A DNA stretch of 64,000 nt from Tillus elongatus. Lineage: Eukaryota > Arthropoda > Insecta > Coleoptera > Cleridae. Position 1 is the first letter of the stretch. Each line of letters begins with the position of its first letter. A program made the position numbers and the translations under genes. Below are positions 1-14,856 of the stretch, piece by piece. Below the pieces are notes generated by a model, which worked only from the letters and a program-made list of their open reading frames with translations, made no database searches and had not been told where the DNA came from. The stretch is from NCBI GenBank assembly GCA_964006375.1, contig OZ023268.1, forward strand, positions 83,897,835-83,961,834. Direction: 5' to 3'.

Positions 1-195
1 GCTGCGGCACTCCACCACTAATGTTTCGAACCTTGGTGAAGTCTTCTGCTTCTAAGATTATTGTTCTCTTCAACAGGTAGCACAACACGATGTTGATCAG
101 ACCGGGATAAATTTGACGCTCTTTCATGCGGTTCAGGATAATCTGCCATGAAGCGCTGTTAAAGGCATTTCTCACATCTAGTAAAATCATCGCAC
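1..195 (-). CDS. R1-type non-LTR reverse transcriptase, fragment
   Basis: An open minus-strand frame, about 64 residues from the ATG near 195 to the window edge, reads through two conserved reverse transcriptase blocks. These are LLDVRNAFNSASW, which carries the first catalytic Asp, and near its end SGGVPQ, the block that normally precedes GSVLGP. The spelling VRNAFNSA with Trp following is typical of R1/LOA-like retrotransposons rather than the Jockey type (which uses KAFD). The YADD block would lie beyond base 1, so neither completeness nor activity can be judged. No stop is seen within the fragment. It looks like part of a larger element whose remainder is outside the window. The family call rests on motif spelling only. 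Confidence 0.7.
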
Positions 196-1006
196 ATTAT
201 AAGGTTAGGGCCGGATAAAACGATTCTATTGGGGGAAAATTAAAATAGTAAAACGGTCTGACACCCACGTAGAAAGGTTCGCACATATTTTACCTTAGTG
301 GGTAGCTGATGGCTTGTAATGACCTAATCAATTTAGTTTACCAAGAAAGTTACTGTGGGGGTGATTATAATTTAAATACATTGAAATGTCAGTGTTACAC
401 CAGCTCAGTATTTTTTTGTAATTTTTCATGAATAACAATCAATGATTGAAAAAGTTTGAACGCAGGAAGTGCGTTATGAAAGCAAATTTTGATACAAACA
501 TTTCAATTCCAGAAAATAAAAAAATAATTAGTTTTGCAAATTTATTTGTGGAAATACTTTTTTTTTCAAGAAAAACAGGCGAAAGAACTCATTCAAGTGA
601 TTAGTGGAACGAAAGTTATTTGGCGGGCACAATTTCCTCAGAAAATTCACCTCGTATAAAATCTATTTTCGCAGACTTTTAATAGAAATGAGATGGGCCT
701 CTTAACTAAAGGGCTAGAGTTTAGAGTCAAAATAGGAGGATTTATTAGATATTATTGCTAGTTTTGAAACCGCTGGTCAAAAACTACTTGCGCCTTTGAT
801 AAACGTTATTATACAGGTGTCTCTAAAATGTCTTTACCACATCCTATCACATATTCTTTGGACAAAAATAAGCGAAATTGAGTCAATCCACCTTAGTAAA
901 AGGTTCTAAGTTTGTCGGCTAGATGGCTCTGAAATTACTATTTTGAAGTTCATTTTTTGTTGTAAATTCAGCGAATTCGCTACAATTTGGTATGTTGACA
1001 TTGTTT
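196..1006. other. unassigned AT-rich stretch
   Basis: No gene is recognised. Around 462-500 there is a degenerate copy of the end motif of the dispersed repeat described elsewhere (CAGGAAGTGCGTTATG followed by an AATTTT block). The remainder is AT-rich with no convincing open frame. Confidence 0.4.
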
Positions 1007-2661
<1,655 letters not shown>

Positions 2662-3660
2662 TATATAAACGTTATAATTAGTATCAAGCCATGAGTGTAG
2701 TACTAAATTTCTACCTCAATGAAAAACAAAGTGTAATAAATGTAAGGGGTGGGCAACTAAAAATGGTCGTTGACCATATTTCACTAACGGTTTACTGTAC
2801 ACCGTCAGGCAAAAACTGCCGTGGGGAAATTTACCATGATAAATCGCTGAAAATTATTTTCAAGTTCCTAAAATCACTGCTAAAGGGCGTACGAACCAAT
2901 ACTGGTCGGAAAAATGCGATTTTCATCTCATTTTCACCAATTAAGTGGTATTTTTGACACACGCAGAGTAATGGCCGAGCATCGGATGTTATTTCTTACC
3001 TGGTAAATTTTTTGAAATTTTCAAAAATACAATGGTGGAAAGACGTTAAATGTATATTTTTTCAATTGCTAATTACTCCGGTTTGACTTGACCGAACTTC
3101 ATGTGTTTGGAAGCTTTTTTGGTCTACCATTTGCACTCTTTCCAGATTTCCTGCGTATCTTACATATACCGAGAGAGGGGCTTGTTTGAATAGTTAGGTT
3201 ATGTTGCTATTTTTCTGAAGAAAATCAAATAGAACGGTATATCAATAAAAACAAATTTCAATAGGCTACAAAACACTCAAGCTACCGGTAAAAAACGCAG
3301 TTGGATATCCTTGGTCTAGCGCTGGATAATAGCGATCAAAGTTGAAGCTACGAATTACCACACCCCAATAACAAGGTATCATCAACAACTGAGTTTTCCA
3401 CCATTTTTAGATATAAATTATCCTGAAAATATAGAAGTGAGTTGAGTAGAAACCCTTTACAACTTACAGGTACGAAAACATCAATATATATCCCTTCAGT
3501 AATTCATTACGATATGTGTAACAAAAAACTGAATACAGATAACAGAACTTTGAAAACATCAAGCATGCTGTGAAAATGACAGAATTTATAAGCAAATTGT
3601 CAAAAGTATTAGATGGTCAATCACATTGTACTTGGTGTGACTAAATACTACCATGATATG
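2662..3660. other. unassigned AT-rich stretch
   Basis: An 88-codon plus-strand frame at 2691-2957 has no recognisable motif and is probably chance. No repeat that I can match elsewhere in the window was found. Confidence 0.35.
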
Positions 3661-3667
3661 ATTTTCA

Positions 3668-3966
3668 GGAATGTAAATGCATTTTACATGCTAGCTGAAT
3701 ACTGTTAATGCATGCGAAATGCAACTGTTGCAGCTAGGGTGTGTGCGGTGAAGTACCCAAGAAGACGTCGGTTTTCCAAAGGAGTTTTTCTCCGACTAGC
3801 GCGTCTTTTACAAACGATAGGAAACGTGCATCCTCCTGTTCGTCAGAGAACCCGCACGGGTGTCATTAATGTGTTGGCCCATGTTGAATCCAATCTACAT
3901 ATGAGTACCCTTGTAATATCCAGGGACTTAGGAGCCACTCGGACCACTTTCCAAAATATTCTGTAA
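3668..3966 (+). pseudogene. mariner-like transposase N-terminal (DNA-binding) fragment
   Basis: The plus-strand reading contains NATVAARVCAVKYPRRRRFS, followed by FLRLARLLQTIGNVHPP and later a second helix-turn-helix-like stretch with ISRDLGATRTTFQNIL. This layout (NA..AAR.Y...YP.RR, then an RL..TG.V segment, then ISR..G.S...V..IL) is the N-terminal DNA-binding half of a mariner-type transposase. A stop interrupts the few residues upstream of 3712. The catalytic half is absent, because the frame closes at 3966 and the DNA beyond does not resemble transposase. No terminal repeats were found. A solitary fragment. Confidence 0.65.
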
Positions 3967-4238
3967 GACCACAGGTAAGTTATGGCTTAAAGTAATACAC
4001 ATTGATTAGTTGTCGTTACAAAGACAACAATGAACGGCAACTCAGTGATAATGATGAAAGTAGTGCTAATAATAATAATAATTTATTACTTCCACATCGT
4101 CCACACGTGTGAAAGTATGGAATCGGCGACAAAAATTTTTTTTCGCTTGAATGTCGTAAAAGTATCAAAACATAAAAAACAACTACACTTGGAGAACCCA
4201 AATCACCACGACACATATTTTAAAAAGATCTTACGATC

Positions 4239-4266
4239 GTTTCACTGACCATGTCAGCATCATCAG
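4239..4266 (-). ncRNA. hammerhead-ribozyme-like motif
   Basis: On the minus strand: CTGATGAT, a 6-bp helix GCTGAC/GTCAGT closed by ATG, then GAAAC. This is the hammerhead core order (CUGAnGA, helix II, GAAA) with one extra T after the first box. The same flanking sequence (CCCAAAT.ACCAC.AC.CATATTTTAAAAA) recurs beside the motif at 60656, so both are ends of one repeat family. Compared with that copy the helix differs by a paired change (TGAC/GTCA versus TAAC/GTTA). Cleavage activity is not shown. Confidence 0.5.
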
Positions 4267-4369
4267 AGGATGAAAAATTCTAAATTAAATTAGCAGCTAC
4301 AGTGTATTTATATCGCACCTAGGTAGACGAACTAAGCCGAAGTAAAAATTGTAGTCGGAGATCCATCGT

Positions 4370-4526
4370 TTGTCTATTGTGTCAATACGGACGAGGTCGA
4401 AGAACTACTTGTATCTTCTCGTTGACAAATTTATGAGCTTTTATCTAATGAGCTCATAAATTTGTCAGCCAGAAGATTAAATAAGGTCTTCGACCTCGAC
4501 CGTTCAATATAGACACAATAGACAAA
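4370..4526. repeat. about 157-bp imperfect inverted repeat (foldback)
   Basis: The outer arms TTTGTCTATTGTGTC and GACACAATAGACAAA are inverted copies. Inner blocks also pair (GAGGTCGAAGA with TCTTCGACCTC; TGACAAATTTATGAGC with GCTCATAAATTTGTCA), with a short centre near 4445. The DNA could fold into one long hairpin. It may be a foldback MITE or the result of a head-to-head duplication. No coding content. Confidence 0.75.
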
Positions 4527-4547
4527 CGAGTAGACAAGGTCAACTTT

Positions 4548-4628
4548 GCGTTGGCCCGCCCGGGAATCGAGCCTAAGACCTCTCGCTTAGTACGCAGACA
4601 GCTGGCAACCTGCGCCACGAGGGGGCGC
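4548..4628 (-). repeat. tRNA-related (SINE-head-like) sequence
   Basis: The minus strand carries an A-box-like TGGCGCAGGTTG about 40 bases before a B-box-like GCTCGATTCC, in the spacing of an internal pol III promoter. The acceptor and anticodon stems do not pair well, so it is not a functional tRNA gene. It may be the head of a SINE distinct from the family at 62664. Moderate to low confidence. Confidence 0.45.
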
Positions 4629-4739
4629 CTAAAAAGTCATGAAATAATATGCATTCGTTTATCAAAAGCATTGAAATTTATCTTACACTGGAAAGGACCC
4701 GACAGTGCTTTGAATATCGATTTTCTGAGGCACAAGTGA

Positions 4740-5185
4740 AGTCGACAATATAAGGAGGGGTTATCTCTGTCGCAGACATACACAGATAACGCTCATTCGT
4801 AATATTTTTATAATTTTCTAATTTTCCTGCCTGGTTTTGGTGTATCCGTAATTTAAAACGTTTGCTAACGCAACAATAGTTTTAAAATAATAAAAAAGCA
4901 GTTAAACATTGCCAAAAAGTTAGTGCGTAAAAAGACAGCATATCTCTCTATTGAAAATTTTCTTCAACTGTCATTCATGTGGGGTCCCTTCCTGTTAAAG
5001 GCTATAATTTAATAGTCAAAAATTCGCTAAAATTATTTTTACAAGAACTCACTAAAATATGTTTATAATAGTTGGCCTAAATAATGTCTTCTACGAAAAT
5101 CCATTAAAAAAAATTCGACAAAACTTTTTTCTCAAAAGCCGTCTAAGCTGGGCACCCCGTATATCTGGAAAATGTCGTACTCTAT
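4740..5185. other. unassigned stretch
   Basis: No gene, terminal repeat or tandem repeat recognised. Confidence 0.3.
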
Positions 5186-5189
5186 TCAT

Positions 5190-5295
5190 TCTTGTTGTTA
5201 CTATTTATAATAGTAGATGGTAAGAGTTTTGGAAATTTTCTTCAAATGAACGCGAATTAGGGGCGCTAGAACCCAAATCCAAGGTCAATTGAAAT

Positions 5296-5356
<61 letters not shown>

Positions 5357-5520
5357 CAACCGATAGCTCAAAAAATACGTCACCAATCGAAACCAAATTT
5401 CGCAATTCCCTTCATTTTGTTGATAGCTTGGATGAGTTCGTTCGACAGTTTTGACGCTCGAATGCTTTTAAAAAATGCGAAAAACTTCTTGAAAACGCAA
5501 TATCTTTTAAAGTGATAAAA
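5190..5520 (+). mobile_element. dispersed (TA)n-centred repeat, copy 1
   Basis: A left block with ACGCGAATTAGGGGCGCTAG and GGTCAATTG precedes a (TA)n run at 5297-5342. A right block follows with TATGTATCC, GATAGCTCAAAAAATA and GCTTGGATGAGTTCGTT. The same two blocks in the same order flank the TA arrays near 6008, 7118, 18421 and 57414. Structurally it resembles Helentron-derived DINE/HINE elements, which carry an internal microsatellite. That class assignment is inference. Confidence 0.7.
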
Positions 5521-5879
5521 GTATGAAACTAAAACTTTACACGCACGTAGATATTGCATAAGTGGGCCTATCTACCAAATTTGAACTCAAAATACAAATG
5601 GTAGGTAAATAATGACCTAACTTTAAATTTTAACCTGACTTTAACAAATTCCCTCGGCTGTCGACTGTCACTGTAGTATATTATGATTATAACAACCAAT
5701 GAAACAAATAAGAAAGTAATCGTTAAATCAAGCTGTGTGCATCAGATGCAGATTCTTAACCAATGCGTAAGTACTGTATTACCAAAACGAAACAAAATTA
5801 TTCCAAGAAGAAATATACCTACCTCAAACTAATATAGTGAGAACTTATAATATCTAGGTACTTATTTTTTACTTTTACT

Positions 5880-6450
<571 letters not shown>

Positions 6451-6455
6451 AATCA

Positions 6456-7084
6456 TAGTTCAAGTATGTGGTTGCTGTTGGTTAGTCAATGCTTCTCTTA
6501 TTGTCATTGACTCATGAAATTCATTTTTAAGTTTTAGAGAAATGTCAATAATACTGAGTTCACTGATTGTTAATCATTGGAAGCATTTACTATTATATAT
6601 AACCCTATTGTAATTTATTATCATTTATCACCTCTGTAGTATAATTATTTTTTTCCTTACAACTCGCAGCGTTTTTAGTCAATTGTTGTTATTGGTAGTC
6701 AATAGTTTCTTCCCGAATACACACGGCTTTCATTGACTTCTGCTTCTGCCGATGTTACAGTCTTTTTAGAGGTAGAGTTGTAACCACTCATACAGCCAGT
6801 GTTTTTTAACCACGTGGCTGGGGGACTGACCGAATTCATTCCCAGTTGCTGTTGATTTACTCATATTCTCTTAATATGTTTGAAGATGTGGTGTCTACTT
6901 CATTCCAAGTCACTATTAACCGACTATTTATGAAATCAAATAAGTAAATTAAATCGATTGTCATAAAATATGTAGTGTATTAAGACTAAGGGAAAAAGAA
7001 ATAAAACATATAAAACTGTGCACATTTTGATTATATTTTAGGGTGCTTGAGAGAGGTATTGTCACAGCATAATATCTTATTAAA
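6456..7084. other. unassigned stretch
   Basis: No gene recognised. AT-rich with no repeat that I could match elsewhere in the window. Confidence 0.3.
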
Positions 7085-7115
7085 GTTCATTTGTAAATAG
7101 GTTTAATTTTTATAT

Positions 7116-7212
<97 letters not shown>

Positions 7213-7620
7213 AACTCAAAAAATAATTAACCAATTTCGATGAAACTTGGCAAGTGCCTTTATTTTATTAATGGCTTGGATGAGTTTGTTATCCAGAAAA
7301 ATCAGACGGGGTTTTCCGGAAAAATTTTGAGTTTTCTTTCGAAAAAATTTTTTTTCTCCGAAAGTAACAAAGCTGTTTTAATGAAATTGACTACATATAT
7401 TGCCTCAACCTTACTACGTACCAAAATTCAACTTTCTAAGTTTAGAGAAAATTGAGTTATTCAAATTTTAAATTTTCTTTCGAAAAAAATGTTTTTCTCC
7501 GAAAATTATAAAGTTATTTTAATGAAATTTTGTGGATATCTTGCCTTAGGAAAGACCTTACTACGTATTAAAATTAAACTCTCTAAGTTTATAGAAAATT
7601 GAGTTATTTAAATTTTTTAC
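7085..7620 (+). mobile_element. dispersed (TA)n-centred repeat, copy 3
   Basis: A TA array at 7118-7209 is followed by GATAACTCAAAAAATAATT, GGCTTGGATGAGTTTGTT and GGAAAAATTTTGAGTTTTC. The tail is then duplicated: the block TTTTCTTTCGAAAAAA with CTCCGAAA recurs at about 7330 and 7470. The left half is shortened compared with copy 2. Confidence 0.7.
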
Positions 7621-7799
7621 CCTTCATGTAGTGTATGGCAAATCTGGAGTAAATGTAACCACATAATATTATAAAGTAATTTAAATTATATAAACAGTTG
7701 TTCAGTGTAAGTATTAAAAATTTAATTTTAAAATGTTGTATTGTTTACATTTATTGATTTCATTTTCAAAGTTTTAGATAAGGCAACAGAAAATAAGTG

Positions 7800-8670
7800 T
7801 TGAAAATAGTCTATCTGCAGCAAGTGCATTATGGTAGCGAATTTTCGTAAAAACGTTCGTCATGGTAATAACTTACTTTCCCATTAAACTAGAATCTTCA
7901 GTTTTGATAAATAGTAAAACCTATATAAAAGCAACATGGGTACTAAATTAAAAAATAATACAATGAGCTTCACAGGCAACTACAAATTTATTTTAAAAAA
8001 CCTTTTTTGTTATTTTGTTTACAGAAACTGGTTCAATTGAATTGATTTTCAAAAAGTATGGATGCAGCAACAGTAAATATGTGTTGAATAGGGGGCAGCA
8101 AGTATGTTAGGATAAAGAATTTTTGTAAAAACATTTCAAATTCAATAACTCAAGTTCCCATTAAGCTAGGATCTTGAACCATAGTAAAACCTATGTAAAC
8201 GCAGCTTGGGTACTAAATTAAAGTAAAATTACATAATGAGCTTCGCGGACAACTACAAATTAGTTTTAACGAAACTTTTTTGTTGGTCTGTTTGTAAAAA
8301 CCATTTCGATGGGGTTGACTAAAAGAAAACCATCCAACAATGAATAAGGAAAAATAGCTGACATATCTATAATTTGGAAAGTACATTCACTTTCCTAATA
8401 ATTAATTTTTTTCTAGAAAACTGTTGGAAATTTAATGGAATTTGCAAGATAATTTTTTAAAGAGACTTGCAGTACTTGCATATATCTCTACCAAATTATA
8501 ATTTTCTATCTCCATAGAAAATAGAATTGTTTTCAAGTAATCGCTAACTACGACCTCTAAAACCAATCTCCAAGGGCCACTTAAATTTAAAGAAATAGTT
8601 TTGATACTATACCTTGCTAATAATGTACAATTCTTATGAAAATTTACTACTATAATGCATTTGCTGCGTC
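7800..8670. mobile_element. inverted-repeat element sharing the GCAGCAAGTGCGTTATGG end
   Basis: Left-end motifs occur at 7805 (GCAGCAAGTGCATTATGG) and again at 8093 (GCAGCAAGTATGTTAGG). The inverted end lies near 8645-8670 (ATAATGCATTTGCTGCGTCC). Internal blocks, such as CCCATTAA.CTAG.ATCTT and TGGGTACTAAATTAAA.AA, also occur in the element at 52797-54035, so the two are related. The repeated left end suggests a partial internal duplication. No coding sequence. Confidence 0.55.
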
Positions 8671-9764
8671 CCGAACATTTTTTTTTAGCAGAGACATTGC
8701 TTCTGAATATAATTCTACAATATTCAACACTGCATAAAATTTGAGAACTTTCATTTTATATCTCAATTTAAAGCAGAAGGTATAGACCGTAAATCTCGCA
8801 ATCGCAAGAACTCGCTAAGCACATAAGTCCATTCTGCAGAATGTGAGATGTTTTCAATCAAGCAGTCTAGACTGTGCTGACTTTTATGGGTTGAAGTTTT
8901 TTGATTAGGGACTTCACTTGTAAATGTACCAGTAGTGCCTGATGTGCTGGAGAGTTTTCATGGCGACAGGAGAAGAATAGAGAAAGAATTCCTCCAATCC
9001 AAAGTTCAACTTTCAATAGCGAACTGTTTGCACCACTTCTGACGCTCAGCAAGGGAAAGGGAACCAACTCTCTTCTATGTTGATTTCTTTTACGTTTTCT
9101 CTTTTTATTTTATATTATTCAGCAGGTTTAGAGCTATTATTATACGCTTTCAGTAATACTTCAAAGAACATGCTCTGGGTTTACTTTTGTATTTTAAAGT
9201 AGAGCGAATAAACTTATATCTACATAAAATGTGAAACATTTATATTTGTTATATTTTAGGTGCAGTTGGTAAGCACAAAATATTGCCAGGAATATGTGTA
9301 TAAATGGATAACGCTAGATATTAGTAAATTTAATAGAATAATTTTTAAATTTGTTGCTTTTCGGCAATTTTGAGTAGAAAAAATCAATCCATTGATGATC
9401 GCGACTTTGCGATTTAACACACTCAGCACCCATTTCCCAGCTCAGTTAAAATGGTTTTTTTTTGCTTATATAATTACCAGGAGCAAAAAATATGACTGAA
9501 CATAAGTATAATGTATTTTTGCCGAAATGAGAGTGTTATGGATTGATGGTGTTTTACCACTGAGAAGCAGAAGATGGAAAGCAAAAAAAGAACTGTATAT
9601 ATGCCAACCAAAATTAAATTGTCAGTGGTTAAAATGTTAGACTCTCCAAAAATATTTATTGTTACGCTTAAAGCGATTTTACTTAATTACCCTTAAAACC
9701 GCTGCAGATAAAATATTCAAAATTTGTACACGAATAAATATTAACGGCATATAAAACAAATTCG
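8671..9764. other. unassigned stretch
   Basis: A 66-codon minus-strand frame at 8867-9067 has no recognisable domain. Nothing else supportable. Confidence 0.3.
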
Positions 9765-10097
9765 GGACGGAGCTAGTGCGTTATCGTAGTAAATTTTCAT
9801 TAAATGTTTCAAGTTTGAATAAGCCAATTTTCTATCAACTTAGAAAGTTGAATTTTGGTGTGTAGTAAAGTCTTTCCCCAGGTAATATCAACCAAATTTC
9901 ATTAAAATAGCTTTCTAATTTTCGGAAAAAGAAATTTTTTTCGAAAGAAAACTCAAAATTTTCCCGGAAAACCTTGTCCGATTTTCTTGGGTAACGCACC
10001 CGTCCAAGATATTAATCATAGAAAGGCACATGCCGAGTTTCATCCAAATCTCTTAAATATTTTTTGAGTTATTGGTTGGATACCTATACATACATAC
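9765..10097 (-). mobile_element. dispersed repeat, reverse copy lacking the TA array
   Basis: Starts with GGGACGGAGCTAGTGCGTTA. It continues with TTTCGAAAGAAAACTC, AACGCACCCGTCCAAGATAT and TTTTTTGAGTTATTGGTTGG. Where other copies have a long (TA)n run this one has only CCTATACATACATAC, so it shows the family before or without array expansion. Confidence 0.65.
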
Positions 10098-10395
10098 TGT
10101 TGCGTTTTCTCCGGGTTCTGGATAAGTGAGAATTTAAATTTTAACAAAACAACTTTATTTACACTCTAAATATGGATACAATAAAATTTCTAGAATGTCT
10201 CTCTCACAAAACACTTAATTTACTGCCCTTACAATTACTAATCTGCACACAAGTCTACACTGGTACTGCAGTAGCTACTCTCTTAACACTTTACACTGCT
10301 TCTTCAAGTTACTCCAACATTCTCTTACTGAACTCCTGGCTGGCTTGCTTTCGCGTTTGTATACTCGCCGTACTTTCCACCACTTTCTAGAGCGT
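10098..10395. other. unassigned stretch beside the heat-shock-like cluster
   Basis: A 72-codon plus-strand frame at 10172-10390 is rich in Leu, Thr and Ser but has no recognisable domain. It starts just after TTGCGTTTTCTCCGGGTTC. It could be part of a solo LTR, but no paired copy is present in the window to prove it. Confidence 0.25.
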
Positions 10396-10439
10396 TCCAT
10401 TCCAGAATTTTCCAGGACCTTCTTTTGCTAGAAGGTTCC

Positions 10440-10445
<6 letters not shown>
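10396..10445. promoter_or_regulatory. heat-shock-element-like cluster
   Basis: TTCcaGAAttTTC at 10400-10412 is three perfectly phased inverted pentamers of the HSF site (nTTCn nGAAn nTTCn). A second partial array, GAAggTTC, lies at 10431-10438, with another GAA three bases on. Such sites occur in some retrotransposon LTRs and heat-shock promoters. No adjacent gene was identified, so function is inference. Confidence 0.4.
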
Positions 10446-11480
<1,035 letters not shown>

Positions 11481-11488
11481 GGAAGCTC

Positions 11489-11518
11489 CTGAAGTTGGCC
11501 AGATATATGGGCCGAAAC
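11489..11518 (+). ncRNA. weak hammerhead-like / Penelope-terminus motif
   Basis: CTGAAGTT, then GGCC...GGCC able to pair around an A/T loop, then GAAACG. It has the order of the Penelope-associated hammerhead core, but the first box departs from CTGAnGA. It is the weakest of the eight such motifs in this window. Confidence 0.3.
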
Positions 11519-11562
11519 GCGTAGGGATTTTGCTAAATAAATTCAGTCTGGAGTATCGCCTT

Positions 11563-12866
11563 GTTCTGTTCTTTTTTACCCTGGAAATATCAACAAGGCT
11601 TTCAGCGAGCACGAAGCACTGAAACTGCAATTGTTGAATTTATGGAGCAAACTGTCGAGCAGATTGACAAAAAGGAGGTAGCTTTAGGGGTTTTCGTGGA
11701 CTCCAAAGCCTTTGACTGTTTAAATCATGAGGTCCTTATAAGTTTACTGTTAAAGTATAGAGTTACAGGCAATGCATTGGACTGGTTTAGAAGCTATCTT
11801 ACAGGCAGAACACAAGAGTTGTAATATCTAATTCTACAAGTACCTACTTATGTAGGACCTTCGGTGTGAAGGTTGTGGTGCTACAAGGAACAGTTCTTGG
11901 GCCTACGCTGTACATTATTTAGGCCAACAGCCTGCTTCCGTACATAGCACATCAATCTGGAAACAACATCCATCCAGACAACAAAATGACAGTCACCTCT
12001 TATGCTGATGATACCAACTTTCTGATAGGTGGACATAATGTTCAGGATGTTGTGGCTGTTGCTGGAAAAACGTTCAAAAGTCTTACCAACTACGTTGATA
12101 AAAACAAACTTACACTCAATAAGGATAAGACAGCATGCGTGCTTTTTAAGTTATCTAAATCAAAAAAAGATATTGGACAAGATGTACAACTTGATGGCCA
12201 AGCCGTAACTCTGCAGACCTCTACGAAATTACTAGAACTTCATATCGATAGTAAGTTAAAGTGAAATGACCACATCGATGAACTCTGCTCGCGAATCTCA
12301 TCCATTTCGTATGCAATAAGAACACTAACCCAAAGATGCAGTACCTCTATTGTGTTGTAACTGTATTATGCGTGTTTCTACTAACAACTAAGGTTTGGTA
12401 TAATACACTGGGGATTAGCAAGTGAAGCAAATAGAGTTTTTAAACCACAAAAACAAGTAATGAGAATCATATTCAATATCCTGCATAGACACACTTGCAA
12501 AAACACTTTTAAGGAACAGGGAATCTTTACACTCCCCAACATCTACACCCTGGAAGTGCCAGCCCATGTTTTTCAAAACAAGATCAAATACACCCGCAAT
12601 GCAGATGAACATGGCAATACCACAAGAGGTAAACATAACCTGCAAGCTGACAAACATAACACAGATCTATGCCAAAAGTCACTGCTCTACAATGGCTGCA
12701 AGTTGTTTAATGCATTGCCAGAAAATGTACGGAATGTAGACACTTTACCAGCTTTCAATAAGGGAGTGAACACAGAAAACAGTTCTCCTAAACAAGACAT
12801 GCTACTCTGTGGACGATTTTTACATATAAACTACCACGAAACTATCTTTTATTTTCAATTATTTTA
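11563..12866 (+). pseudogene. Jockey/CR1-type non-LTR retrotransposon reverse transcriptase, broken
   Basis: The first frame (11563-11821) reads FQRARSTETAIVEF, then DSKAFDCLNHEVL and WFRSYLTGRTQ, the first half of a reverse transcriptase palm. A degraded GTVLGP-like block follows. In another frame from 11986 comes SYADDTNFLI, the catalytic YADD box, and thumb sequence. A third section from 12460 (RIIFNILHR... to LFNALPENVRNVDTLPAFN) is the usual C-terminal tail. Stops and at least one frameshift (between 11824 and 11986) break it, with further stops near 12264 and 12358. The endonuclease half is missing, so it is a 5'-truncated dead copy. Its 3' flank runs into the (AT)n array at 13118. Confidence 0.8.
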
Positions 12867-13114
12867 GTAATATGCGGTCTTTATTAGTAATATAGTTACC
12901 ATGGTATAAACCTTGTGCACCTGATGTTTCTAACAACAATATTGGATTTATATCTGTATTCTGCAACTTTTCTTTTAAACGTTATTGTGTGCTTTATAGT
13001 TATTTTTTGTTCTGCTTTTATGTGTTATTTAAGGAAAAGATTTCTTAATTGTTATATGATGAGTGTTGTTTTATTGTTAACCTGTAGACGTACATGAACA
13101 TTCCTGTTTTAATG

Positions 13115-13117
<3 letters not shown>
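12867..13117 (+). other. probable 3' untranslated part of the upstream retrotransposon
   Basis: AT-rich DNA between the last coding remnant and the (AT)n run. A 60-codon frame here is hydrophobic but unrecognised. Confidence 0.35.

Positions 13118-13211
<94 letters not shown>
13118..13211. repeat. (AT)n microsatellite between two truncated retrotransposons
   Basis: A pure AT run. It is both the 3' boundary of the retrotransposon at 11563 and the 5' truncation point of the one at 13212. Confidence 0.97.
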
Positions 13212-13212
<1 letters not shown>

Positions 13213-13213
<1 letters not shown>

Positions 13214-14856
13214 TGAATGATTATTTTATTAATAATGTACCTAGGTCGACTGATGATGGCTCTCGGTTGAATGAGTACTATTCCAGAAATACACTGAATG
13301 GCATGACACCTTGCTTTGAATTTAATTTAGTAGATGATAACGAAATATTACGGATTATAGACAAAATAAAAACTAGAGCTGTAGGCACGGACACTATCAG
13401 TTTGATAATGATAAAGTACTGTTGCCCACAAGTAATTCCTTATATTACTCATATAATAAACACATGCATTGCAACTGGTGTCTTTCCATCACAGTGGAAG
13501 CAGGCATATATCATTCCTTTTCCTAAGATTCCAAACCCGGAGACTCCCAGGGATCTACGTCCCATTAGTATATTACCTATTCTTTCAAAGATCTTTGAAC
13601 ATGTAATCTATCAACAACTAAATACGCACTTAGATCGTTATTCCATTTTGCCGTCGCATCAGTCTGGCTTCAGACAATTGCACAGTTGTACGTCGGCCTT
13701 GGTAAAGGTTTCAGATGATATCTTGGAGTCTTCAGATAGTAACAAAGTAACGGCTCTAGTACTGTTGGATTTTACTAAGGCATTCGATACTATTAACCAT
13801 AATTTACTTGTTTCTTTTTTACATTTCATTGGTCTGAAAACGACTGCACTGGACCTCATTTCTAATTACCTGGAGGGTCGAACCCAGTCTGTGAAAATAG
13901 ATGGCAATTACTCACAGACACGTTTAATTAGTGTCGGTGTTCCACAAGGGTCAATTCTTGGTCCCCTATTATTTAGTATCTATACGAGCAACACGTTTCG
14001 TAAGCTTCAACATTGTCAGTTTCATATGTATGCCGATGACACCCAGCTATATTTGTCGTTCGAAAGGGCAAAGGTTCGTGAGGCGAAGACCAAGATCAAT
14101 TGTGATCTGGCGAACTTGACGCAGTTTTCGAGGGAACATTCTTTGTTTCTGAATCCATCCAAATCTAAAGTGCTACTATTTGGAAATAAGGCATCTGTAG
14201 CTGAAATAGCTGAAACTTTTGTTGTGGAGATAAATAACGTCGTAATACATATCGTTGAGAGTGCTAGCAATTTGAGAGTTACTTTTGAAAATAACTTTAG
14301 GTTTACTAGTCAGATTTCCAAATACATAAGAAGATCATATGCTGCCTTAAAACTACTGTATCCCCATAGAAATTATTTATCTGCTGGAACGAAAGCGATG
14401 CTATGTAACACGTTGGTCTTGTCGCACTTTTTGTATGCTGCTCCTTGTCTTGATGTAGTCACCAGGAACAGAGTACAGAAAATACAAAACTCGTGTCTCA
14501 GGTATATTTTTGGATTGCGACGTAGGCAACATGTATCGCATAAATTAAATGAATTAAAGTGGCTTAATATGGGTAACAGGCTGAAGTTAAATACGCTGTG
14601 CTTCTACCATCAGGTTGTTTTTAATAAAAAACCTGCCTATTTGTACGATAAAATCCGCTTCAGGACTGACATTCACAACATAAATATCCGCAACCGTGAT
14701 TACATAACTCCTCCTCACCATAAAACCTCTCTTTTTGAAAGATCATATAGTTACAATGTTCCATAGCTTTATAATGCGATACCAAATGAACTTAAGAGGC
14801 TAAAAGTTGAACAGTTTAAGAAGCATTTGTTTGACTACCTGTATAGTACACAGTAA
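13213..14856 (+). pseudogene. 5'-truncated Jockey/CR1-type reverse transcriptase, nearly intact
   Basis: A 517-codon open frame (13213-14766) contains the whole reverse transcriptase: fingers PRDLRPISILPILSKIFE, palm LLDFTKAFDTINHNLL, GVPQGSILGPLLFSIY and the catalytic MYADDTQLY (YADD at codons 273-276), then thumb and C-terminal region. A TAG at 14764-14766 stops it. The same frame then continues for 29 more sense codons (LYNAIPNELKRL... to YLYSTQ) to TAA at 14854-14856, as family members do, so the TAG is a late nonsense change. There is no endonuclease domain, because the element is cut at the (AT)n array. Host activity is unlikely. Confidence 0.85.

Noticed and set aside
4548..4628. Functional tRNA gene on the minus strand
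   Set aside because: A and B boxes are present but the anticodon and acceptor stems do not pair, so it is better read as a SINE head.
8867..9067. 66-codon minus-strand frame as a small host gene
   Set aside because: No domain, no splice or promoter context, and length within chance expectation.
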